From Kiritimatiellia bacterium (lineage in GTDB: Bacteria > Verrucomicrobiota > Kiritimatiellia > RFP12 > DVOR01), in NCBI GenBank assembly GCA_017457555.1, contig JAFTHG010000120.1, positions 1-9,401 on the forward strand: 9,401 bases of DNA, given 5' to 3'. A program made the translations under genes and the position numbers. Within the stretch, counting starts at the first letter, position 1. Every line of letters starts with the position of its first letter. Shown here piece by piece: positions 1 to 5,467 of this stretch. The notes under the pieces were generated by a model. It made no database searches. It saw nothing but the letters and a program-made list of their open reading frames with translations, and was not told the origin of the DNA.

Positions 1-175
1 GGTGGTTGGACTGGGGTTTGGCGGGGGGGGTGTCGCCGGGGGCGTTTTTGGGGATGGTGGCGGGGGTGAGGGTGAGATTGGAGATTTTTTGGAGGTCGTA
101 GAGTTTCCAGGTATTGGAGGGGGAGGCGTTTTTGGTGAGTTCGTAGGCGCGCAGGAGGGTTTTATGGGGGGAGGC
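1..175 (-). pseudogene. 5'-truncated host gene fragment, runs off left edge
   Basis: The minus strand is open from 175 down to the window edge (58 codons) and reads like real protein: HKTLLRAYELTKNA, then NTWKLYDLQKISNLTLTPATI, ending in a Pro-rich stretch. Third codon positions are mostly C (CTC, ACC, AAC, CCC), giving a G-rich plus strand unlike the phage genes that follow. A stop (TGA, 178-176) lies just upstream and no ATG, GTG or TTG follows it, so the 5' end is missing. The simplest reading is a host gene cut by Mu-like insertion, with the junction near 172-190. Alternatively the gene starts at the minus-strand ATG at 191-189 and is broken by one extra base in the run of six C (171-166): dropping one C joins MSLTLSLP to HKTLL. 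No family is recognised. The plus-strand frame here is a Gly-rich artefact. Confidence 0.5.
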
Positions 176-233
176 TCAGGGTGAGGGACATCCGCAGGGG
201 GCGGCAGAGGCGACAGACGACGGGGGCGAAACC
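176..233. other. probable prophage left end (attL region)
   Basis: This gap lies between the broken minus-strand gene and the first phage gene, where a Mu-type left end is expected. Mu-type ends begin with TG; TG pairs occur at 176-183 (for example TGAGGGACAT from 182). GC-rich, partly repetitive words such as GGCAGAGGCGACAGACGACGG (read in part from 203) could hold transposase sites, but no convincing repeated 20-bp pattern is seen. No good sigma70 promoter is visible. The exact junction cannot be fixed without the right end or an empty-site sequence. Confidence 0.3.
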
Positions 234-722
234 TTGAAAAATCAGGATTTCACGGGCAGTCTCACGCGTGAGAACGCCCGTGAAATGACTCAGCGAGGCG
301 CTAACGGAGGGTCACTTGCTGCGGGTGGTTGGAATGCTGGGATGGGCCTGAAGGGGTGGCTTGCGAAGGCGGCACCGGAGGTGAATTATAAGACGGCGAT
401 GCGCTTTTTGGCGGTGGCGGAGAAGGTGGATGAGGTGTTGCCTGCGGGCTCAGATGAGGGGCTGGTGCGGGATTATTTGGCGGGGAAGAGTGCGCGCTCG
501 CTTCTGGGCGGTAAGCGTGAGGGTGCGGGGCGTAAGCGTAAGGATTATGCTGCGGCTTTAGGGGCTGCGCCTGAGGTGGCGTGGAAGGAGATTGAGGAGC
601 CGCTGGCGGCTTTAAATGAGCTGATTGTGGTGCAGGAGCGTCATGCGGTGCTTTCGGCGGTGGATCGTCAGACGCTGCTGGGTGCGCTGCAGATGCTTTT
701 GGAGACGGTCAGCGCGATTTGA
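234..722 (+). CDS. early phage protein, possible regulator, function unknown
   Basis: This 162-residue protein is first on the early strand, directly before the transposase, where Mu has ner. The N-terminus contains LTRENAREM (residues 10-18), a motif I associate with the start of many small phage DNA-associated proteins. Residues 40-75 (GWLAKAAPEVNYKTAMRFLAVAEKV) look helical and resemble the segment found in phage proteins related to DUF3102. A basic stretch GGKREGAGRKRK (92-103) may bind nucleic acid. The rest is helical and ends in a Leu-rich tail. The start is uncertain: TTG at 234 has a weak GGGGGCGAA upstream and keeps LTRENARE, while ATG at 285 lies at the right edge of the 40-bp palindrome and has no ribosome site. 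I prefer 234 because of the motif. A role as repressor or activator is only inferred from position. Confidence 0.6.
   Translation: MKNQDFTGSLTRENAREMTQRGANGGSLAAGGWNAGMGLKGWLAKAAPEVNYKTAMRFLAVAEKVDEVLPAGSDEGLVRDYLAGKSARSLLGGKREGAGRKRKDYAAALGAAPEVAWKEIEEPLAALNELIVVQERHAVLSAVDRQTLLGALQMLLETVSAI
247..286. repeat. 40-bp near-perfect palindrome
   Basis: Outer arms ATTTCACGGGC (247-257) and GCCCGTGAAAT (276-286) are exact inverse complements, and so are the inner halves TCTCACG (260-266) and CGTGAGA (267-273). Only the two-base steps at 258-259 and 274-275 fail to pair. The centre is between 266 and 267, and 36 of 40 positions obey dyad symmetry. It lies over codons 5-18 of the first gene if that starts at 234, or just upstream of an ATG at 285. 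It could be an operator at the phage left end, a cruciform, or an RNA hairpin that limits translation. The symmetry is seen directly; the role is inference. Confidence 0.8.
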
Positions 723-734
723 TTTTTTTTGGAC

Positions 735-770
735 GGGGCTACGCCCCTGAGGGCTGTCAGCGCAGCCCTC
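735..770. repeat. two adjacent stem-loops between gene 1 and transposase A
   Basis: Stem 1 is GGGGC (735-739), loop TAC, GCCCC (743-747). Stem 2 is GAGGGCTG (749-756), a six-base loop, then CAGCCCTC (763-770), a perfect 8-bp stem. A run of eight T (723-730) lies upstream rather than downstream, so this is not a standard intrinsic terminator on either strand. It may act as an attenuator or mRNA processing site between gene 1 and A, or be a REP-like palindromic unit. Confidence 0.65.
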
Positions 771-794
771 GGCTAAACAGAAGAGAAGTGAGAG

Positions 795-2840
795 ATGGAC
801 GCACTGATTCCTGCAGAGGATTTACGTTTGCTGGTGAGTCACCTTCCTGCGCGGAAGGTGGCAGAGCTGCGGGCATGGGCGGAGGTGTGTGAGCGCTTTT
901 TAGCGGTTGACTCAGAGGCGCGTGCATTGGTGGCGAAGCGGCTGGCGGAGGAGTTTGCTGGGGAGATTACGGGAGGGCTTTCGCTGAAGACGATTTATCG
1001 TCGGGCGGCGAAGTATCGCGTGCAGGGGTGGCGTGGACTGCTTTCGGCCTATGATCTGCGCTTGACGCAGGCTGAGGCTGGCGTGGGGGTGGGCACGAAC
1101 GGAGCCTTTTTGACCTATTGGCAGGGGTTGTGCGGTCAGTATCAGCGTGGGACGGCGGCGGCCTTTCGGGGACTCATCGATGCGCTGCGCAGTGGGCGTG
1201 AGATTCCCGGTTATGGGGATTGGCGGGCGATTTTTCGGAGTGAGTTTCCGGAGCGTGCGGTGCCAGAGGTGTGCCCCTATCGCATCGGGGTGCTCTTGCC
1301 GGCGGGGTGGAGTCAGGCGAATCTGAACCGCCACAAGCCCAATCGTTACGCCCTGCGTGCGTTGCGCACGGGGGCGCTCTCGGCGGCGAATTTATTGCCG
1401 ATGGTACCGCGCACACGCGCGGGGCTGAAGCGGGGGCAGATTATTGAAATTGACGATATGTGGCACGATGTGAAGGTGCGCTATGGGAACCAGGCGGCCG
1501 ATCGGTGTATTGAGTTGGCGATGATTGACGTGGCCACGGGTTACCGCAGCTACATTTTAAAACCCATCCGCAGGCGCGAGGATAACACGCGCGAACTCGT
1601 GATGCCACGGATGATGCCCTATCTTTTAGGTTATTGGTTGGTGTGCCAGGGCTACCGCGCTGAAGGGGCGCTCATCTGTGGCGAACATGCCACGGCGGCC
1701 CTTTCGGCGCACCTCAAACAGGCGATTGAGGATGTGACGGAGGGCAAGGTGCGCTTTCAAGCGGGCGGCATTTTGAGTAAGCCCCTTTTAAAGGGTCTCT
1801 ACGATGGTCGGCCGCGCGGGAACTTTCGCTTTAAGGCGCGCTTGGAGGGGAGTCATGCGTTGGTTCATTCGGAGCTTAGCGGCGTGCCCGGTCAGGTGGG
1901 TTACACCCGTGACAATGCGCCTGAAGAATTGTATGGACGCGATAAGGAAGAAAAGGCGCTGCAGCGCATTTGCGATGAGCTTGCAGCGCGTGATGCAGGC
2001 TTAGCGGCGCGCCTGCAGTGGCCCTATATCCCCTATGCAGACTATGCGCAGTTGGTAGCTGAGGCGGTGGCACGGATTAATGGGCGCACGGTGCACGCGC
2101 TGGAGGGTTGGGAAGAGCAAGGCTTTGTAACGGGGTCTTTCCGAGCCGGTGATGGCGAGCCGTGGCAGGATTTGAGCGCGCTTGAGCTTCTGCCGGTGGC
2201 GGTGCGCGAGGCATGGCATCAGGAATTGGCGGCCCATCCCGAACATTTTAGGACGCGCAGGCTTTCACCTGCCGAGGCCTGGGCGGCGCGCGCCGGGGAT
2301 GTCATCACGGCGGGGCGATGGGCGATGCCGCTCATTTTGGGCGAGGCTTTAGCGGTGGCCTGCACGGTGAGCGAACAGTGTACTTTTCGCGTGAAGGATG
2401 ATGAGATTGACTTAGATTTGACCTATGCCGCGGTGGTCCATGATGAGGATGGGCGCGAGGTGCTTCTGCAGCGCGGAGAGCGTCTGCAGGTGTGGGTGAA
2501 TCCTTTAGAGCCGGGCGTGGCCTATGTGGCAGTGAAGGGCGTCTATCAGGGGACGGCACCCGTGATGGTGGCTGGGCACCAGGATGACGTGGAGAGCCTG
2601 AAGCAGAACTTGGGCATGCGCAGTAAGGTGCAGGCACTTGAGAAGGCGGCGATTGCCCCGCTTTTGGAGGCGCGTAAGGCTGAGCGCACGGCGCGGCAGG
2701 AGCAGAATGCCCGCGAGATTGAGGCGGCGAGGAAAGCAGGACAGGTGCCCTGCTGCTCAGATAAGACAAAGGTGCGCGACTGCTCAGATAAGACAAAGGC
2801 GGGCAAGCCGATTGATTTAGATGATTTGATCATGAATTAA
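795..2840 (+). CDS. A: Mu-type DDE transposase (MuA-like)
   Basis: This 681-residue protein (Mu A has 663) would bind the phage ends, nick them and join them to target DNA. The N-terminal 140 residues hold helical, HTH-like segments (for example SLKTIYRRAAKYR, 63-75). The RNase H-like core starts at IIEIDDMWHDV (216-226), where D220 or D221 is the first acidic residue. The second acidic position falls in LICGEHATAAL (293-303), where E297 or a neighbour replaces the usual Asp. The third is E351 in KARLEGSH. Spacings of about 76 and 54 match Mu (67 and 56). A beta-barrel-like region follows (about 530-595), then a charged helical tail (600-650) and two CSDKTK motifs. It is followed closely by B, with which it should act. 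The ATG at 795 is preceded by the weak GAAGTGAGAG. The family call is confident; the triad assignment is by eye. Confidence 0.92.
   Translation: MDALIPAEDLRLLVSHLPARKVAELRAWAEVCERFLAVDSEARALVAKRLAEEFAGEITGGLSLKTIYRRAAKYRVQGWRGLLSAYDLRLTQAEAGVGVGTNGAFLTYWQGLCGQYQRGTAAAFRGLIDALRSGREIPGYGDWRAIFRSEFPERAVPEVCPYRIGVLLPAGWSQANLNRHKPNRYALRALRTGALSAANLLPMVPRTRAGLKRGQIIEIDDMWHDVKVRYGNQAADRCIELAMIDVATGYRSYILKPIRRREDNTRELVMPRMMPYLLGYWLVCQGYRAEGALICGEHATAALSAHLKQAIEDVTEGKVRFQAGGILSKPLLKGLYDGRPRGNFRFKARLEGSHALVHSELSGVPGQVGYTRDNAPEELYGRDKEEKALQRICDELAARDAGLAARLQWPYIPYADYAQLVAEAVARINGRTVHALEGWEEQGFVTGSFRAGDGEPWQDLSALELLPVAVREAWHQELAAHPEHFRTRRLSPAEAWAARAGDVITAGRWAMPLILGEALAVACTVSEQCTFRVKDDEIDLDLTYAAVVHDEDGREVLLQRGERLQVWVNPLEPGVAYVAVKGVYQGTAPVMVAGHQDDVESLKQNLGMRSKVQALEKAAIAPLLEARKAERTARQEQNAREIEAARKAGQVPCCSDKTKVRDCSDKTKAGKPIDLDDLIMN
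2753..2799 (+). repeat. two 20-bp direct repeats in the 3' end of A
   Basis: The 20-mer CTGCTCAGATAAGACAAAGG occurs exactly at 2753-2772 and 2780-2799, a period of 27 bp or nine codons. It encodes CSDKTK twice (about residues 654-668) just before the C-terminal tail GKPIDLDDLIMN. The identity at the DNA level suggests a recent duplication. In MuA the C-terminal region contacts MuB and ClpX, so an extra copy might alter such contacts; that is inference. Confidence 0.85.
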
Positions 2841-2859
2841 CAGAAAGAAGGAGACAGAG

Positions 2860-3870
2860 ATGAGTAATCCCCTAACGACAGCCCCGACTACGGTGAGTTT
2901 TACCTCGGCCGATCGTGTGGCGCTTACGATGCAGGCTTTGGACCTGCTGAGTCCAGAAGAACGCGACCTCGTGGTGTGGTTCGCCGGTGAGGTGCGCCGC
3001 AATTCGTGGAGCCATGGCGAGGCGGGCAAGCGCATTGGCATTGATGGCTCGAACATCGGGCGTATCTTTAATGGTAACTATGCCGGTAATTGGCAGAACG
3101 TCTTAGAGAAGATTCGCACCTTTCGCCATCTCCAGGCCGAACGCGAAAAGATGACGCGCGCAGAATTTGTGGAGACGAGCGTCTGGGAACGGGTTCGGCA
3201 GACCTGTGACATGGCGCTGATTAACCAGATGCCTGCGATTTTGATCGGCGTCTCGCAGATTGGTAAGACCCACGCCTTAAAAGAGTACATGCGCCGCAGC
3301 CATCACCTGGTGCGCTATGTGCGCATTCCTGCTGGGGGCACGCTGCGCGATACGCTCTTTGCGATTGCCGATGCCTGTGGCGTGGGCGCGGGCGTGAATG
3401 CCCTGCGCGTGAGAGCGCGCATTTTGAGTGCGCTCAATTCGCGCACGCTGCTCATTATCGACGAATTGCACCAATTGACTTTGGCCAAGCCGATGACGGC
3501 GGTGAAGGTGATGGAGTTTATTCGGGAGATTTTGGATGAGACCGGGTGCGGTCTGGTGGTCTGCGGTACGCGCGCCCTGCAGCAGGAGCTTCTCCAGGGC
3601 CAGATGGCGGCATGGTTGGACCAATTTGAGCAACGCTGCATCACGCGCACGGTGCTCGATGACCGCTTGAGTGATCGCGATATTGGGAAGGTTGCCGAGG
3701 CCTATGGCGTGGCCGAGAAGCCCGATGGCGACACATTAAAGGTGCTGCGCACCCTGCGCATGAACCGCCTCGTCAAACTCTTAATGCTCGCGGGCACCTT
3801 GGCTCGGAAGCAGGAAATGCCCACCACATGGGACCACTTTATGGCGGCCTATACGGCGGTGAATCGGTAA
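2860..3870 (+). CDS. B: MuB-like AAA+ ATPase, transposition target protein
   Basis: This 336-residue ATPase (Mu B has 312) would bind DNA, deliver target sites to the transposase and stimulate strand transfer. The N-terminus has an HTH-like segment, SWSHGEAGKRIGIDGSNIGRI (49-69, read in parts), followed by NGNYAG, like the N-terminal DNA-binding domain of MuB. The ATPase core shows a Walker A motif GVSQIGKT (130-137, with K136 and T137), Walker B LLIIDE (197-202) and a likely arginine finger near R259 in DQFEQRC. The C-terminal 60 residues are helical, as in MuB. The ATG follows a strong AGAAGGAGA. The gene starts 19 bases after A, so the two are surely co-transcribed. Related ATPases exist in Tn7 and Tn552 systems, but the MuA-type neighbour fixes the call. 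Confidence 0.92.
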   Translation: MSNPLTTAPTTVSFTSADRVALTMQALDLLSPEERDLVVWFAGEVRRNSWSHGEAGKRIGIDGSNIGRIFNGNYAGNWQNVLEKIRTFRHLQAEREKMTRAEFVETSVWERVRQTCDMALINQMPAILIGVSQIGKTHALKEYMRRSHHLVRYVRIPAGGTLRDTLFAIADACGVGAGVNALRVRARILSALNSRTLLIIDELHQLTLAKPMTAVKVMEFIREILDETGCGLVVCGTRALQQELLQGQMAAWLDQFEQRCITRTVLDDRLSDRDIGKVAEAYGVAEKPDGDTLKVLRTLRMNRLVKLLMLAGTLARKQEMPTTWDHFMAAYTAVNR

Positions 3871-3879
3871 GGAGTTAGT

Positions 3880-4071
3880 ATGAAATGTGAGAATGCGGCC
3901 TGTCAATGGCATCGGGCAGATTTGCCCAATGGATGCCAACTCTTTAATCAGCAGCAGATTTGCGCGTGTAAATCCTGCTTGTATCGTGAAACCAAGAAGA
4001 AAGAAAAGAAAGGGAAAAAGTATGGACATGCAACAAGTCGAACAATGGATGGCCGAGGTGGCCATGGCTGA
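3880..4071 (+). CDS. small Cys-rich, probably metal-binding early protein
   Basis: This 63-residue product starts 9 bases after B behind a strong AAGGAG, which supports ATG 3880. The N-terminal half has six cysteines (C3, C8, C19, C28, C30, C33) in the arrangement C-x4-C ... C-x8-C-x-C-x2-C, plus H11, suggesting a structural zinc site. After CLYRE it becomes lysine-rich (TKKKEKKGKK), and the last 16 residues are translated from DNA that also encodes the start of gam in another frame (50-bp overlap). The purine-rich DNA encoding the Lys tail also supplies the ribosome site for gam, so the tail may be a by-product of that constraint. Small Cys-rich proteins are common among early genes of Mu-like phages. 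The molecular role is unknown. Confidence 0.6.
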   Translation: MKCENAACQWHRADLPNGCQLFNQQQICACKSCLYRETKKKEKKGKKYGHATSRTMDGRGGHG

Positions 4072-4504
4072 TGCCGCTGAGCGTAAACTCACCGCGCAGA
4101 TGGATGCTGAACTCACCAAGGTGCGCGAAAAGTATGCCGCTGCCCTGGAGGCGGAACAGCGTCGCAAGACGTTGGCCGAGGAGGAGCTTGCCTCGTGGGC
4201 AGGTCTCAATAAGGAGGCCTTTGGCGCGAAGCGGAGTCTTAAATTGGTGCACGGTGTGATGGGTTGGCGCCTCGGTACACCTGCCTTAAAGCTGCGCAGC
4301 CGCATTAAGTCGGATATGGCCTTCGAGAAGGTGAAGCACTTCTATCCTGAGTACATCCGCACGAAGGAGGAGGTCAATAAGGAGGCGATTTTGGCGGCCT
4401 ATGCCGGTAAGCAGATGGATGATGACACCCTCGCGGCGTGTGGCTATCAGGTGCGCCAGGAGGAGCGTTTTTACGTGGAGCCAAAAACCGAAGAGGAGGC
4501 TTGA
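4022..4504 (+). CDS. gam: Gam-family host-nuclease inhibitor (DNA end-binding)
   Basis: The 160-residue product (Mu Gam has 174) belongs by motif to the Phage_Mu_Gam family, Ku-like proteins that bind double-strand ends and block exonucleases during replicative transposition. Residues 1-55 form a long charged helix (QVEQWMAEVAMADAAERKL and onward), as in Gam. The core then shows VHGVMGWRLGTPALKL, like the G-x-v-x-W-R segment of the family, followed by FYPEYIRTKEEVNKEAILA and a tail with ERFYVEPKTEEE, matching the family ending F-x-v-x-P. I chose ATG 4022 (MDMQQVEQ) over the upstream in-frame ATG 3887 because AAAGGGAAAAAG precedes it and 3887 lies deep inside the Cys-rich gene. The stop is one base before the next start. 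Confidence 0.88.
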   Translation: MDMQQVEQWMAEVAMADAAERKLTAQMDAELTKVREKYAAALEAEQRRKTLAEEELASWAGLNKEAFGAKRSLKLVHGVMGWRLGTPALKLRSRIKSDMAFEKVKHFYPEYIRTKEEVNKEAILAAYAGKQMDDDTLAACGYQVRQEERFYVEPKTEEEA

Positions 4505-4505
4505 G

Positions 4506-4685
4506 ATGGACTTGACGAAAGAGGAGTATGAGCGCCTGATTGAGCTTCAGGCGGTGGCTTTAGAGAGCGCCGAGCGGAGCTTGGCCACCCTGCGCGAGGA
4601 GCATGAGAGATTGAAGAAGGAACTCCACCGCGCCCAGGCTGAGGTGCGTCGCTTGGATGCAAAGTTGGGAGCGGTCACGTTATGA
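4506..4685 (+). CDS. small coiled-coil protein, unknown function
   Basis: A 59-residue acidic and basic helical protein starting MDLTKEEYERLIELQ. From about residue 15 to 55 it has a heptad-like pattern of Leu and Ala with alternating Glu, Arg and Lys (SLATLREEHERLKKELHRA), typical of a coiled coil that dimerises. The ATG is one base after the gam stop, with GAGGAGG about 7 bases upstream inside the gam coding end. Its stop overlaps the next start (ATGA). It is surely translated as part of the early operon. No family is recognised; partners cannot be told from the sequence. Confidence 0.65.
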   Translation: MDLTKEEYERLIELQAVALESAERSLATLREEHERLKKELHRAQAEVRRLDAKLGAVTL

Positions 4686-4864
4686 AGCAGCAGTTTTATC
4701 GCGTGCGTTTATTGCGTTATCCCTTTACCACGTGGGATTGTTTGGCAACCTCGATGAGTGACGCTAAGGCGCAGGTTTTGACCAATGAACCCCACCTCAA
4801 GGCGGGGGATCTTGGTGTAAGTGTGCCGGGTGGCCGCCCGACCTTTCCGGAGGATGACGAATGA
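4682..4864 (+). CDS. small early protein, unknown function
   Basis: A 60-residue protein beginning MKQQFYRVRLLRYPFTTWDC and ending in an acidic tail PTFPEDDE. The pattern suggests a small beta-alpha fold: a strand (FYRVRLLRY), a helix (SMSDAKAQVLTNEP) and a second strand (LGVSVPGG). The start overlaps the previous stop as ATGA, and its own stop overlaps the next start, so translation is probably coupled. A GGGAGCGG precedes the ATG. It is not recognised as a member of a named family. Position, between Gam and the last early gene, is one where Mu-like phages carry short variable accessory genes. Confidence 0.6.
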   Translation: MKQQFYRVRLLRYPFTTWDCLATSMSDAKAQVLTNEPHLKAGDLGVSVPGGRPTFPEDDE

Positions 4865-5358
4865 AGCTCTCAAGTGAACAGACGCGCCTCTTTTGGCGCA
4901 CCTTTAAGCGTGCGTGTGAGGTACACGCTGTGCCCAAGGCGCAGGAGCGCACCTTCCGTCAGGGGCTGATCTTTGATGCCATTGAGAAGACGAGCCTCAC
5001 GCAGGTGAAGCCGGGGCGTGAGTTTGATGCGGTCATGCTCGCCCTGGCACGTTTGGCTGGAGATATGGAGCTCGTGGACCACTTTAGTGCCTCGCCGAAG
5101 CGGCGTATGGCGCATTTGGCCGAGAAGTACGTGACGAATTTCCTCTGTTTGCGCGATCGGGTCAGTTACCTCAAGCCCTTCTACGTGCGCAGTTACCTCG
5201 CAAGCATGCTGGAGCGCCGCAATGGCTGCACCTTTAATCCAGCCCGTGAGGATTGGTGGGAGGCGTGTTCGGAGACCTCGCTGGAGTTTCTGATGCGCGC
5301 GAGCGCCATCGCGCTGAAGCGCGAGAAGGGGAAGCCCCCCGCCGCCACCAGCAACTAG
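4861..5358 (+). CDS. last early-operon protein, gp16/GemA-position, function unknown
   Basis: A 165-residue, mostly helical basic protein. It begins LSSEQTRLFWRTFKRACEVH, then has AQERTFRQGLIFDAI and GREFDAVMLALARLAGD. This layout (an aromatic helix near the N-terminus, a second helix with an Arg, then an FD-x-V-x-LALA segment) recalls proteins in the same place in other Mu-like elements and, more distantly, the DUF1018/gp16 GemA family; I cannot confirm homology. The C-terminal half has YLKPFYVRSYLASMLERRNG and a Trp pair (EDWWEAC). Start ATG 4861 has GGAGG seven bases before it and overlaps the previous stop. The last codons run into tandem heptamers, and a terminator follows, so it closes the early operon. 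A regulatory role such as middle or late activator is inferred only from place. Confidence 0.7.
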   Translation: MKLSSEQTRLFWRTFKRACEVHAVPKAQERTFRQGLIFDAIEKTSLTQVKPGREFDAVMLALARLAGDMELVDHFSASPKRRMAHLAEKYVTNFLCLRDRVSYLKPFYVRSYLASMLERRNGCTFNPAREDWWEACSETSLEFLMRASAIALKREKGKPPAATSN

Positions 5359-5377
5359 CAACTAGCAATCAGCAACC
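5350..5377 (+). repeat. four tandem heptamers (AGCAAYY)
   Basis: Units AGCAACT (5350), AGCAACT (5357), AGCAATC (5364) and AGCAACC (5371) follow without gaps. The stop codon TAG of the preceding gene spans the first two units, so slippage in the array could alter the last residues and the spacing to the terminator that starts at 5378. Whether it is a binding array or a slippage product is unknown. Confidence 0.8.
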
Positions 5378-5405
5378 AGCCACCTTTCGGGGTGGCTTTT
5401 TGTTT
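5378..5405 (+). terminator. intrinsic terminator closing the early operon
   Basis: A 7-bp stem AGCCACC (5378-5384), loop TTTCGG, then GGTGGCT (5391-5397), followed by TTTTTGTTT. Loop, stem and U-tract fit Rho-independent termination on the plus strand. It lies 20 bases after the last early gene and before the head genes, so it separates the two transcription units. Confidence 0.85.
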
Positions 5406-5407
5406 AG

Positions 5408-5466
5408 GGTGTCTACACCGTCCATGGTTACCTTTTAAAAGGTACGCCCCTGCGCGATAATGGGGG
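5408..5466 (+). promoter_or_regulatory. candidate late promoter with two dyad elements
   Basis: The gap between terminator and protease has two inverted repeats: GGTGT-CT-ACACC (5408-5419) and the perfect 16-bp palindrome TACCTTTTAAAAGGTA (5429-5444). Their centres are 23 bp apart, about two helix turns. A -10-like GATAAT lies at 5456-5461, but the place where a -35 box would be holds the palindrome's TTTTAA. Known Mu middle and late promoters lack a good -35 box and depend on Mor or C bound to a dyad just upstream, so an activator-dependent promoter is likely. Initiation would fall close to the ATG at 5468, leaving a very short leader; the only ribosome-site-like element is GGGGG one base before the ATG. 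Confidence 0.5.
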
Positions 5467-5467
5467 C

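Noticed and set aside
2..184. Plus-strand open frame of 60 residues
   Set aside because: It is almost pure Gly, Val and Phe from a G-rich strand; the opposite strand reads as ordinary protein with coding-like third positions.
735..770. Hairpins as an intrinsic terminator for gene 1
   Set aside because: The T-run lies before, not after, the stems, and the bases after them are GGCTAAACAG.
3990..4025. Programmed frameshift joining the Cys-rich protein to Gam
   Set aside because: The A-rich run is suggestive, but gam has its own ATG and ribosome site, and the Gam protein has normal length without the fusion.
3781..4305. Minus-strand open frame of 174 residues across B, the Cys-rich gene and gam
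   Set aside because: It crosses three well supported plus-strand genes and looks like low-complexity shadow sequence.
5350..5377. Heptamer array as a CRISPR
   Set aside because: Units are seven bases, contiguous and without spacers.
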